Shown here: positions 7,641 to 16,128 of the stretch, in pieces
How positions within the stretch are numbered: position 1 is the first letter of the stretch
Layout: every line of letters begins with the position of its first letter
Source of the DNA: an uncultured Prevotella sp.
GTDB lineage: Bacteria; Bacteroidota; Bacteroidia; Bacteroidales; Bacteroidaceae
Direction of reading: 5' to 3'
NCBI GenBank assembly: GCA_900554695.1
Contig: USHV01000013.1
Location: 1 to 64,000 of the forward strand
DNA length: 64,000 bases
Program-made: the position numbers and the translations under genes
Notes under the pieces: model-generated
Told to the model about the DNA's origin: nothing
Database searches by the model: none
The model's input: only the letters and a program-made list of their open reading frames with translations

Positions 7641-10451
7641 ATGGATCAATACATTGAAATTAAAGGCGCACGGGTGAACAACCTGAAAAACGTGAGCCTG
7701 AAAATACCACGCAATAAGTTTATTGTAATTGCCGGAGTTTCAGGCTCCGGCAAATCGTCTCTGGCCTTCGACACCATATACGCCGAAGGCCAGCGTCGAT
7801 ATGTAGAATCGCTTTCAGCATACGCCAGACAATATCTCGGCCGTATGAGCAAGCCAGAATGTGACTTCATAAAGGGTCTGCCGCCGGCCATTGCCATCGA
7901 ACAGAAAGTGAACTCACGCAATCCGAGAAGTACAGTCGGCACGTCAACCGAAATCTACGAGTACCTCCGACTGCTCTTCGCACGCATCGGACGCACCTAC
8001 TCTCCATACAGTGGAAACGAAGTTAAGGTGCATACGCCGGAGGACATCGTGAACTGCACGCTGCAATATTCCGCCGGTACGAAGTTCGCTGTGCTCGCTC
8101 CGCTGAAGGTGATAAAGGACCGTACACTCAAGAAACAGCTTGAGATGGAAATCCAGCAGGGCTATTCCAGGGTATGGTATAAAGGCGAATTCAAAAGAAT
8201 AGACGAACTTCTGAAAGACGAAGAGTCACTGGATAAGATCGACACAAAGGACATTTTCCTTCTTATCGACCGCATGAGCGTAAGCAGTGAGAAGGAGTCC
8301 ATCTCGCGCCTTACCGATTCTGCCGAAAGCGCTTTCTACGAGAGCGACGGCAGTTGCCGACTGTTGTTCCTGCCATCAAACATCTGCTACGACTTCTCCG
8401 TGAAGTTCGAAGCCGACGGAATAGAGTTTGAACGCCCCAACGACAATATGTTCTCGTTCAACTCTCCGGCCGGAGCATGTCCCACATGCGAGGGTTTCGG
8501 CAAGATTATGGGAATAGACGAGAAGCTGGTCATCCCCAACTCAACACTCAGTGTTTACGACGGCTGTGTACAATGCTGGCACGGTGACAAACTGAGCATA
8601 TGGAAAGACGAGTTCTGCCGCAGGGCGACGAAAGACAATTTTCCGATATTCGAACCCTACTACAATCTTACAAGGGCTCAAAAAGACATGCTTTGGCACG
8701 GTCTGCCATCGGAGAAGTCGAAGCCTACAAACGAAAAGGTGTGCATAGACTCTTTCTTCCAGATGGTGAAGGAAAACCAGTATAAGATACAATATCGTGT
8801 GCTGATGAGCCGCTACCGCGGCAAGACCATCTGCCCTGACTGTCACGGAACGCGACTGAAAAAAGAAGCGTCGTGGGTCAAAATATGCGGAATGAGCATA
8901 TCAGACCTGGTGGATATGCCTGTAACAAACCTGAAGGAATGGTTTGACAACATAAAACTCGACGACAACGAAAAGGAAATATCCAAACGTCTGATAACCG
9001 AAATAAAGAACCGACTGCAGTTCCTCCTCGACGTAGGACTGGGATACCTGACTCTCAACCGGCCGTCGAACACGCTCAGTGGAGGTGAGAGCCAGCGCAT
9101 AAACCTTACAACATCGCTCGGCAGTTCACTCGTCGGCTCCGTCTATATACTCGACGAACCTAGCATCGGACTGCACAGCCGCGACACTCAACGTCTTATA
9201 CACGTGCTGAAAGAGCTCCAGGCTCTCAACAACACAGTGATTGTAGTAGAACACGACGAAGAGATAATACGTGCGGCCGATTACCTGATAGACGTTGGTC
9301 CGGACGCCGGACGACTGGGCGGCGAGATTGTTTTCGAAGGCGACGTGAAGTCCATCGACAAGACGGCCGATAAGAACACACGCAGCCATACGGTGAAATA
9401 TCTTACGGGTGTAGAGACCATTGACGTGCCGAAGACGCGCCGCAAGTGGAACATGGCAATAGAGATCAAGGGTGCGAGAATGAATAACCTGCGCGGCATC
9501 GACGTAAAATTTCCGATGAACATACTCACAGTGATAACCGGCGTGAGCGGTTCGGGCAAGTCGTCCCTGCTGAAAGGAATACTCTACCCTGCCCTCAAAC
9601 GCCACCTTAACGAGACTGCCGACGCTCCGGGAGAGTATGCTTCGCTCGAAGGTGACTGGAGAGAGATAAAACATGTGGAGATGATCGACCAGAACCCGAT
9701 AGGAAAAAGCACCCGCTCAAACCCTGCTACTTATCTCAAGGCTTACGACGCCATCAGACAGCTTTACGCCGAACAGCCTCTCGCCAAGCAGATGGGATTC
9801 TCTGCACAATACTTCTCCTTCAACACCGAAGGCGGACGATGCGAGGAATGTAAGGGCACGGGAGTCATCAATGTGGAGATGCAGTTCATGGCAGACATCG
9901 TGCTTGAGTGTGAGGCTTGCCACGGAAAGCGCTTCAAACAGGATGTGCTCGACGTGAGATTCCACGGAAAGAACATCAGCGATGTGCTCGATATGACCGT
10001 GTCTGAAGCCATAAGTTTCTTCGAGGAATACGGCGAGAGCCTGATTGTAAACCGCCTGCGTCCGCTGGAAAAGGTTGGACTCGGATATATAAAACTCGGA
10101 CAAAACTCGTCAACACTTTCCGGAGGTGAGAACCAGCGTGTGAAACTTGCTTACTTCATCGGACAAGAAAGACAAGACCCTACGCTGTTCATCTTCGACG
10201 AGCCTACCACCGGTCTGCACTTCCACGACATAAAAAAACTGCTCGAGGCTTTCAATTCGCTCATTGAAAAAGGCCATAGTCTGATTGTGATAGAACACAA
10301 CATGGATCTGATAAAATGTGCCGACTATGTCATTGACCTTGGTCCTGAAGGTGGAAACCGCGGAGGAAACCTCGTATGCTGCGGAACACCTGAGGAGGTG
10401 GCCGAATGTAAAGAGAGCATCACAGGAAAATATCTGAAAGAGAAACTCTGA
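7641..10451 (+). CDS. uvrA: excinuclease ABC subunit A
   Basis: UvrA finds damaged DNA and loads UvrB in nucleotide excision repair. This protein is 936 residues from ATG 7641, with a TTG two codons upstream rejected. It has two ABC-type ATPase halves. Walker A motifs GVSGSGKSSL lie near residues 32 and 634, and signatures LSGGESQR near 478 and LSGGENQR near 826. Zinc-binding pairs are CPTC/CPDC near 280 and 398 and CEEC/CEAC near 734 and 758. Length and motif order are normal for UvrA. The start codon comes 2 bases after the rho stop, so the gene is probably cotranscribed and translationally coupled with rho. Confidence 0.95.
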   Translation: MDQYIEIKGARVNNLKNVSLKIPRNKFIVIAGVSGSGKSSLAFDTIYAEGQRRYVESLSAYARQYLGRMSKPECDFIKGLPPAIAIEQKVNSRNPRSTVGTSTEIYEYLRLLFARIGRTYSPYSGNEVKVHTPEDIVNCTLQYSAGTKFAVLAPLKVIKDRTLKKQLEMEIQQGYSRVWYKGEFKRIDELLKDEESLDKIDTKDIFLLIDRMSVSSEKESISRLTDSAESAFYESDGSCRLLFLPSNICYDFSVKFEADGIEFERPNDNMFSFNSPAGACPTCEGFGKIMGIDEKLVIPNSTLSVYDGCVQCWHGDKLSIWKDEFCRRATKDNFPIFEPYYNLTRAQKDMLWHGLPSEKSKPTNEKVCIDSFFQMVKENQYKIQYRVLMSRYRGKTICPDCHGTRLKKEASWVKICGMSISDLVDMPVTNLKEWFDNIKLDDNEKEISKRLITEIKNRLQFLLDVGLGYLTLNRPSNTLSGGESQRINLTTSLGSSLVGSVYILDEPSIGLHSRDTQRLIHVLKELQALNNTVIVVEHDEEIIRAADYLIDVGPDAGRLGGEIVFEGDVKSIDKTADKNTRSHTVKYLTGVETIDVPKTRRKWNMAIEIKGARMNNLRGIDVKFPMNILTVITGVSGSGKSSLLKGILYPALKRHLNETADAPGEYASLEGDWREIKHVEMIDQNPIGKSTRSNPATYLKAYDAIRQLYAEQPLAKQMGFSAQYFSFNTEGGRCEECKGTGVINVEMQFMADIVLECEACHGKRFKQDVLDVRFHGKNISDVLDMTVSEAISFFEEYGESLIVNRLRPLEKVGLGYIKLGQNSSTLSGGENQRVKLAYFIGQERQDPTLFIFDEPTTGLHFHDIKKLLEAFNSLIEKGHSLIVIEHNMDLIKCADYVIDLGPEGGNRGGNLVCCGTPEEVAECKESITGKYLKEKL

Positions 10452-10490
10452 CTTCTCACGCACAGGCAAAGCGTAAGAATAACAATACAA

Positions 10491-10555
10491 TAATGAGTCC
10501 GGAATGTCTGCGAAAACGGCAATTACAACCGTGCGCCGCGTTCCGGACTCATTGT
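10491..10555 (+). terminator. long-loop inverted repeat after uvrA
   Basis: AATGAGTCCGGAA pairs exactly with TTCCGGACTCATT (10541-10553), a 13-bp stem with a loop of about 36 nt. It lies 40 bp after the uvrA stop. There is no good T run after it, so a terminator is possible but not typical. Confidence 0.5.
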
Positions 10556-10769
10556 ATAAATGTCTTTCACCTACCATAAACCATAAAGAAACCACCCTAA
10601 AGCAAAACAACAGCCTTCCGCCTGTCACGATACCGAAGAATAAACACTTACGCATGAATATTCTCCACCACGACAAACAATGCCTATAACGATTATACAA
10701 TACTGGCAAAAACGGTTGTGTATATTTATGCAAAATCATGTATTGGAAAATGAATAAATATTCACGGTA

Positions 10770-11160
10770 ACTCGAAAATACGCCCGTTTTTTCGAGCAAC
10801 CGTCTCTTCGGCCGCAAATTCACGAGTTTTGAGAGGGTTGCGTATCGCATTGACAATCAGCCATTTGCATTTTTCTGCAATCCGATAGTCTCCTGACCGT
10901 GCTGCGATATGGCCCATTTCAGCACTCAATATGGCCCATATCAGCCCCTGATATGCCCAATATCACACCCTGATAAAGGCCGTTTCGCAACACGGAAAAG
11001 CCCATTTCGCAAAACATCGTCATTTTTCACTCTCCTCCGTAAAATCCATTACACCCCGAAACGGGCTTTTTCTCACATTCCGGTCATGCCTCTCTACCCA
11101 CCTTATTCATCTATTTTGAAAATTTATTTTGTCAAAATTTTTTACTTCGAAAATGAATAA
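10770..11160 (-). repeat. dispersed 22-bp-array element, copy D
   Basis: Divergent copy in the same orientation as copy A. Five units sit in perfect 22-bp register at 10902-11011, with GGCCCAT-type cores starting at 10912 and 10934 and onward. Before them are hairpin-like GAAAATACGC and GCAAATTCACG segments (10783-10825). After them comes TATTTTGTCAAAATT at 11125-11139, matching the terminal palindrome of A, B and C. It lies between convergent uvrA and the metallo-hydrolase gene. The outer ends are approximate because the copy is degenerate. Confidence 0.75.
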
Positions 11161-11326
11161 ATATACAGTTTCCGGGCCGATAACGGCCGTTTCACACCGT
11201 CCCTGCAACAGCCTAAAAACACAGCTCAAAGCCTATCGTTTGCCGTTATCACACGACATTAAAATACACCTACCATGACAGGCTCCACCACATCATAAAC
11301 AGAAAAGGACGTAAGCCATGAAAAAC

Positions 11327-11393
11327 AACCGTCCGGCAGTCTCTGATGATAATGCAGACATTGCTCGCAAAACCACAGAAACTGCCGGACGGA
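11327..11393 (-). terminator. inverted repeat after metallo-hydrolase gene
   Basis: CCGTCCGGCAGT (11329-11340) pairs exactly with ACTGCCGGACGG (11381-11392), a 12-bp stem with a 40-nt loop. On the minus strand the stem is followed by TTGTTTTT, which fits an intrinsic terminator for the gene at 11416-12219. Confidence 0.6.
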
Positions 11394-11415
11394 AAATATA
11401 GGTACAAAAACGATA

Positions 11416-12219
11416 TTATATCAACTCGTACATGCCGTTAGGACTTTTACGCTTCAACACGTCAAGAATAAAATCACGGTTACGGCACGTCTCACTTGTC
11501 TCCAATACGTGTTCGACGGTCTTGCGCGCTATCTCCGGATGATTGTTCTCCTCACTCAAATGGCACAACCACACGTGGCGCAGACGTTCGGAAGCATTGG
11601 TTGCAAGTGCTGCCGCGCAGTCGTTATTGCAGAGATGCCCGTAGTCGCCTCTTATTCTTTTCTTCAGATACTCCGGATAAGGTCCGTCGCGCAGCATGTC
11701 CTCGTCGTAGTTCGATTCCAAAACAAGATAATCCGACTTGCCGATTATGTCAGCCATCTCCTCCGTCACGTGCCCGGCATCGGTCATGATGCTGAACACC
11801 GTGTCGCCGTATTTTATTTGATAGCCCACGTTGTCGCTGCTGTCGTGGGGAACATTGAAGGCTGTGATGTCGAAATCGCCGGCCCTGAAAGGAACGTTCT
11901 TTTCTATTATACGCTTGTTGCTTTCAGGTATTTTGCTCCTCACACAATAGTTACGCACAATCCCCTGATGCACTGTCTGGGTGGCATATACAGGCATTTC
12001 GTACGATCTGCTGAGCGAGCCCACAGACTTGATGTGGTCGGCATGGTCGTGTGTAATTATGATGTTATGCACCATTGTGAACGACAGACCGTATTCATGA
12101 AAATACTTCTTTATTGTCCGTACGCCCAATCCGGCATCAATCATCAACCCGTCCGTTTCAGTAAAAAGACAATAGCAATTGCCGCTGCTACCGCTACCAA
12201 AAGATATGAATTTCAACAT
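11416..12219 (-). CDS. MBL-fold metallo-hydrolase, YycJ/WalJ-like
   Basis: This 267-residue protein belongs to the metallo-beta-lactamase fold. It opens with KFISFGSGSSGNCY, typical of the YycJ/VicX (WalJ) subgroup. The metal-binding THDHADH motif lies at residues 56-62. Further His and Asp ligands are visible in DITAFNVPHDSSDN, MTDAGHV and HLCNNDC. YycJ proteins are thought to be DNA exonucleases acting in repair or replication. The neighbour uvrA, in the opposite orientation, does not prove a link. It shares a compact divergent promoter region with the lipoprotein gene at 12314. Family assignment is good; exact activity is inferred. Confidence 0.85.
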   Translation of the reverse strand: MLKFISFGSGSSGNCYCLFTETDGLMIDAGLGVRTIKKYFHEYGLSFTMVHNIIITHDHADHIKSVGSLSRSYEMPVYATQTVHQGIVRNYCVRSKIPESNKRIIEKNVPFRAGDFDITAFNVPHDSSDNVGYQIKYGDTVFSIMTDAGHVTEEMADIIGKSDYLVLESNYDEDMLRDGPYPEYLKKRIRGDYGHLCNNDCAAALATNASERLRHVWLCHLSEENNHPEIARKTVEHVLETSETCRNRDFILDVLKRKSPNGMYELI

Positions 12220-12238
12220 CAGAACCCTTATTTTTATA

Positions 12239-12287
12239 CAAAAGTATCAAAAAGATATGAATATGCCAAAGTATTTGGCTAAATTTG
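12239..12287. promoter_or_regulatory. divergent promoter region with palindrome
   Basis: Minus strand: TTTG (12267-12270), 20-bp spacer, TACTTTTG (12239-12246) for the metallo-hydrolase. Plus strand: TAAATTTG (12280-12287) for the lipoprotein. The inverted repeat GCCAAA-GTA-TTTGGC at about 12266-12280 covers the minus -33 and touches the plus -7 element, so it could be an operator. Confidence 0.55.
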
Positions 12288-12313
12288 CAAGAGCAAACCA
12301 TACACCTCACTTC

Positions 12314-12796
12314 ATGAAAAAAACACTATCTGCCATTTACAGAGTACTCGCCGCATCGGCCGGATTACTGATTGTTCCTGTAATTATGACCGTAACGTCC
12401 TGTTCATGGAACAGCGACGATAAGGAAATAGAAACCAATGCCTGCCAATTTGCCGAATATTATTTCAACTGTGTGTATGGAGATGCCATAAAGATGTGCA
12501 CTCCCGAATCGGAGAAATGGTTGAGATATGCTGCGTCGAACATATCGCAGGAGGACATAGACCTGCTCAACTCACAGAAGGACGACGCCACATGCAAGAG
12601 CACGGACATAAACATGGAGAACGACTCCACGGCTGAGGTGACAATAAAAGTGAAGAATTTTCTCATGATGGACAGCATCGGAGTGCCGCCGAGAATAAAG
12701 GATTCGGCACTCTACTCCATTATCATGAAAAAGAGAAACGGACAGTGGAAGGTGCATCTTTGCAGCATGCCGCAAGAGGTTAAGGAAATGCACTGA
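12314..12796 (+). CDS. hypothetical lipoprotein
   Basis: I do not recognise a named family with confidence. The start at ATG 12314 is preferred because a TAAATTTG promoter lies at 12280-12287, downstream of earlier in-frame starts. The 160-residue product has a signal peptide and lipobox VTSC with Cys30. The mature part of about 130 residues is mixed alpha/beta, opening with a Phe/Tyr-rich helix (CQFAEYYFNC) and ending with strands (NGQWKVHLCSM). This resembles the small NTF2-like or DUF4878-type lipoproteins of Bacteroidota, which is only a suggestion. It is divergent from the metallo-hydrolase and convergent with the TPR protein gene. Confidence 0.7.
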   Translation: MKKTLSAIYRVLAASAGLLIVPVIMTVTSCSWNSDDKEIETNACQFAEYYFNCVYGDAIKMCTPESEKWLRYAASNISQEDIDLLNSQKDDATCKSTDINMENDSTAEVTIKVKNFLMMDSIGVPPRIKDSALYSIIMKKRNGQWKVHLCSMPQEVKEMH

Positions 12797-12804
12797 GCGC
12801 GTAA

Positions 12805-12824
12805 CGGGCAATCCGGATTGCCGT
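12805..12824. repeat. short perfect palindrome
   Basis: GGCAATCCGGATTGCC at 12807-12822 is a perfect 16-bp palindrome just after the lipoprotein stop codon, flanked by partly matching ACG and CGT. There is no T run. It may act as a 3' end signal for one of the two convergent genes. Confidence 0.45.
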
Positions 12825-12922
12825 AATCAGTCAGCCGCATGGTCATAAAGCCACGCACACCGTCCGGCATTCCCGGCGGCACAAAACCGGACACAACGCC
12901 TCACGTTCCATGCCGCAATTAT

Positions 12923-15109
12923 TTATTCGGCAGAAGAGAACACAACATCGGCCATTATCTTCTTTTCCGATTCGGTGATGCCGTATGCGTCCATAAGAGA
13001 CTTGTCGTCTGTGAGATCAGATTCGAATTGTTCGTAGCTCATTTTTTCATTATTATATGAAACATACTTGCGCAACAGATTCACTGCCGTGCTCACATCG
13101 CCCTTGAACCACTTGGCATATGCCGAATTCAAGAAATCGGCTCTGATGCATCGTCCGCTTGCAACGATAGCGTCGTATATATCTCCAGCTTTCTGCACAT
13201 CGCCCTTCAGAAGCTGTCCCCATGCCAAAGCACGTCTGACGTTGTTGTCATCCGGATGTTCATAATCAAGTCTGAATATGACAGCCATACCCTCTTCCAA
13301 CTTTCCGTTACACAGTTGCGCAACAGCCAGATTCAACATATAGTTCTTGTTGTCGAGATGAATTCCGGCAAGCTTTCCGTAGTATGTCTCCGCATCCGAA
13401 TATCTACGCGACGCGAAGGCAATATGCGCCATACCCTTAACGGCCTGCTCGTTGTCGGCGTTCATACTCAGAATCTTGCCGAACAGGCTCTCAGCCTCAT
13501 CGCTGTGTCCGAGTCTGAAGTGCGACATTGCAACCACCACGAGATGCTCCTCACTGTCTGACGCAGCGCATACTGCCGCAAGCGACAACACCATAGCGTA
13601 CTGCTTGTGTTTGTATAAAAACTTTTCGAGCTCTACGACACAGTCTGCAGGAAGCGCACCTGCCAACAGCCTGTTGGCGAAGAACAGCCCTCCGGCCTGC
13701 CCACCTCTGCCGGCAAACGGATTGACATAGTCGTTCTTATAATTATTAAGACGGAAGAACCGGTAAAGATCCTGCAAATACATTCTGCGTATGTAAGCCG
13801 GATCAGACGTGTTTATCTCCATTCCGACAGGCAATCCCAACGAATCACTGTTATTGAGCAGCTCTTTTATGTTGTCAGGCATTCGTTCGATGACCGACGA
13901 CATGCCCAAGACAAATGAATATTTATCCGAATCGCAGAACGGTCCTTCCTTGAAAATCTTCTGTATGAACTTGCTGCTCCCCATCTTCTCACTGAGATTG
14001 CTGATCTGCGGATGCTCCACATAGAACGGGCAGAACCAGTTGCTAAGCAGATTGAAAAACGGGAAACGCTTCATCTGCGAGAATCCTCCGAAGTATATGT
14101 CCGAACCTGATTTCTGCATGTCTATCATCTTGTTGACCGACCGTTCCAGCTCTTCCATGTTTCGGTCGGCAGCTCCCGGATCGAGTATGTCCTGCATACT
14201 GTCCTCGTCTTTCTCTATTATACCGGATCCTGTCATCTCAAACCTGTTGTTCTTCATCAGGTTAGGTATGATGTCGTTCTGTATCTTCCTATGGTCGGCA
14301 TCGGCATTATTGCAGTACAGTACCTGCATCTGCATCTCCAGAAGCTCGCGGCACACGTCCTCGTTTCCTACGAGACGGGCTACGGTCTTTTGCACTTCCG
14401 GGAACAGCGACATATCGTCTGACGGCATGGCAAACACCCAACCCACCAGCGCACGCTGCCTTATTCTGTCATCAGAAGCGTTTTCATATACATCGACCAT
14501 CACGAGCCACTTGTTCAGATCGAAGACATTCATCGCCGACAACATGACTGCGCTCAGCAACATAAGGACATCATTGGCATCGACCGTAGGCGACAACATA
14601 AGTTTTCTTACCGATTCCGCGCAGTTGTCATTCCATTGTTCTGACACCAACACAGCGTCGAACAGTCTCGACATGTATTGCTGATGTCGGGCATAAACGC
14701 TTTTTACGGGTGTCTCCTGTATCCCGGAAATGTTGAGAGATGCCATTGCCACATCCTGGACAAAGCGTTCGAGCTCCTCGTAAACATCGTCCGACTGCAG
14801 AGAAATGCCTGCAGACTTTATCTTCGCCGTTATGAGCGAAGGTCTTTTTTTCGTCATGGCAGCAAGTTCCATCGCGCAATACAAACGATAGGTACGTTGC
14901 AGTATATTGGTATATACGGCATCTATCTGCGGATCCTTAAAGCCGCGCAGCATAAAGTCACGCATCAAGTGATAATCTTTTTCTATGACTTCATACTGCC
15001 CTTCGAGAAAAGAATATGTGCTGTCGCTGCTTATCTCTGTATGGATATTGCGCAAGGCTTTACCTAAATCGTGCTCTCTCAATATCAAATGCTTGATTGA
15101 CTTCTGCAT
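12923..15109 (-). CDS. large TPR-repeat protein, function unknown
   Basis: A 728-residue protein without signal peptide or membrane segment. The N-terminal two thirds are helical and not assigned to a known family. The C-terminal third (about residues 460-700) has tetratricopeptide-like helix pairs, with patterns such as HFRLGHSDEAESLFGKILSM and FASRRYSDAETYYGKLAGI. TPR arrays mediate protein-protein contacts. It starts 39 bp after the stop of the orphan substrate-binding lipoprotein upstream, so the two may be cotranscribed. Proteins of this kind are found in Bacteroidales genomes as conserved hypotheticals; I cannot name a role. The gene is convergent with the small lipoprotein gene. Confidence 0.75.
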   Translation of the reverse strand: MQKSIKHLILREHDLGKALRNIHTEISSDSTYSFLEGQYEVIEKDYHLMRDFMLRGFKDPQIDAVYTNILQRTYRLYCAMELAAMTKKRPSLITAKIKSAGISLQSDDVYEELERFVQDVAMASLNISGIQETPVKSVYARHQQYMSRLFDAVLVSEQWNDNCAESVRKLMLSPTVDANDVLMLLSAVMLSAMNVFDLNKWLVMVDVYENASDDRIRQRALVGWVFAMPSDDMSLFPEVQKTVARLVGNEDVCRELLEMQMQVLYCNNADADHRKIQNDIIPNLMKNNRFEMTGSGIIEKDEDSMQDILDPGAADRNMEELERSVNKMIDMQKSGSDIYFGGFSQMKRFPFFNLLSNWFCPFYVEHPQISNLSEKMGSSKFIQKIFKEGPFCDSDKYSFVLGMSSVIERMPDNIKELLNNSDSLGLPVGMEINTSDPAYIRRMYLQDLYRFFRLNNYKNDYVNPFAGRGGQAGGLFFANRLLAGALPADCVVELEKFLYKHKQYAMVLSLAAVCAASDSEEHLVVVAMSHFRLGHSDEAESLFGKILSMNADNEQAVKGMAHIAFASRRYSDAETYYGKLAGIHLDNKNYMLNLAVAQLCNGKLEEGMAVIFRLDYEHPDDNNVRRALAWGQLLKGDVQKAGDIYDAIVASGRCIRADFLNSAYAKWFKGDVSTAVNLLRKYVSYNNEKMSYEQFESDLTDDKSLMDAYGITESEKKIMADVVFSSAE

Positions 15110-15148
15110 AACTTTTTATGACTTATGACAATGACTGCTGAAATATCA

Positions 15149-16060
15149 TCAACGGACAATATTCTCTACTTCAGCTGTCCGAGGCTGTTTTATATGATTG
15201 TATTTTATCTTCGGCAAGGCTTTTATCACCTTATCGTCTATTCCGTAATGCTTTTTCAGTATCGCTGAATAATGCTGCAATCCGTTCTTGTTTATGGAAT
15301 CACACGCCATATCGTAGGCCTTCGTGAAGGCAGACAGCTGTTTCTTGCGATGCGAATCGTTCATAACTTCCGCCCTGAATGCCAATACACCCAGCACTTT
15401 TTTCTTGTCACGGCTGTCGGCTATGACATTGTGGCCCTTCAATCTGGCCTCCGTTGCCTGAGGTTCTGGAAGCCATACGGCGTCAATCTCGTTGTTCAGA
15501 AGCATTGCAAGACGCACGTTCACGTCGTTTATCTGAATGCGGAACACCTGCGATTTAAACTTCACGCCTTCCGTAAACTTTGATGTGAGCAAATCGGTTG
15601 CCGAGAAACGTGTCATTGCAACCATCTTGTCGTCGAGCTGGCTTATCCTCTTTATTCGTGCCTTACGGCTCGTTATTAGATTCCAATAGGCATTCGTGGC
15701 CGACATATAATGAAGTTGCAGACCGTTATGCTTCTTTATACGCTCCGTGCGTACAAAGTCGGAGAACGCTCCTTCCACGCTCTTGCCTATAAGAGCTGTA
15801 TCGCAGTCCATCTGCGCAGTGAACTTCTTCAGTCGTATATCTACTGCTGTCGTGTCATACAGATTGCATTCTTTAGCAACAAAAGCGGGCAGACAGTCGA
15901 GTGTCGGCATAACAGCTATCTTCAATGCCATCCTCTCCTCTTTCGCTTGTTTCATCTGCTCTTCACGCGATATCCGTTTCACCTCTTCCGCCGAACGACC
16001 GCATGAAAAAAAAACGGCGGCAATAAGCACTGCCGGTATAAAAAGAATGTTCCTCTTCAT
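15149..16060 (-). CDS. substrate-binding lipoprotein, ABC-type, orphan
   Basis: A 303-residue lipoprotein with MKRN, a hydrophobic core and lipobox FFSC (Cys20). The mature part resembles periplasmic binding proteins of the nitrate/sulfonate/taurine/thiamine-precursor group (NMT1/SsuA-like fold). It has an early LKIAVMPTLDCLPAFVAKE strand-helix unit, a CDTALIGKSVEGAFSDF segment, and LLNNEIDAVWLPEPQATEAR near the second lobe. The ligand cannot be inferred. No ABC permease or ATPase lies nearby, which is unusual for such a protein. It is divergent from radA and probably in an operon with the TPR protein downstream. Confidence 0.75.
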   Translation of the reverse strand: MKRNILFIPAVLIAAVFFSCGRSAEEVKRISREEQMKQAKEERMALKIAVMPTLDCLPAFVAKECNLYDTTAVDIRLKKFTAQMDCDTALIGKSVEGAFSDFVRTERIKKHNGLQLHYMSATNAYWNLITSRKARIKRISQLDDKMVAMTRFSATDLLTSKFTEGVKFKSQVFRIQINDVNVRLAMLLNNEIDAVWLPEPQATEARLKGHNVIADSRDKKKVLGVLAFRAEVMNDSHRKKQLSAFTKAYDMACDSINKNGLQHYSAILKKHYGIDDKVIKALPKIKYNHIKQPRTAEVENIVR

Positions 16061-16081
16061 ACGGCAAAAATAACAATAAAT

Positions 16082-16112
16082 TTTGTAACAATGAAAATAA
16101 TTTATACTTTTG
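16082..16112 (+). promoter_or_regulatory. radA-queC promoter
   Basis: TTTG at 16082-16085, a 19-bp spacer and TACTTTTG at 16105-16112 make a textbook Bacteroidota sigma-ABfr promoter, 16 bp before the radA ATG. Confidence 0.8.
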
Positions 16113-16128
16113 TAGGAAATTGAATACT

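Noticed and set aside
10902..11011. 22-bp-spaced arrays considered as CRISPR
   Set aside because: Units follow each other directly with no unique spacers, are degenerate, and no cas genes are present.
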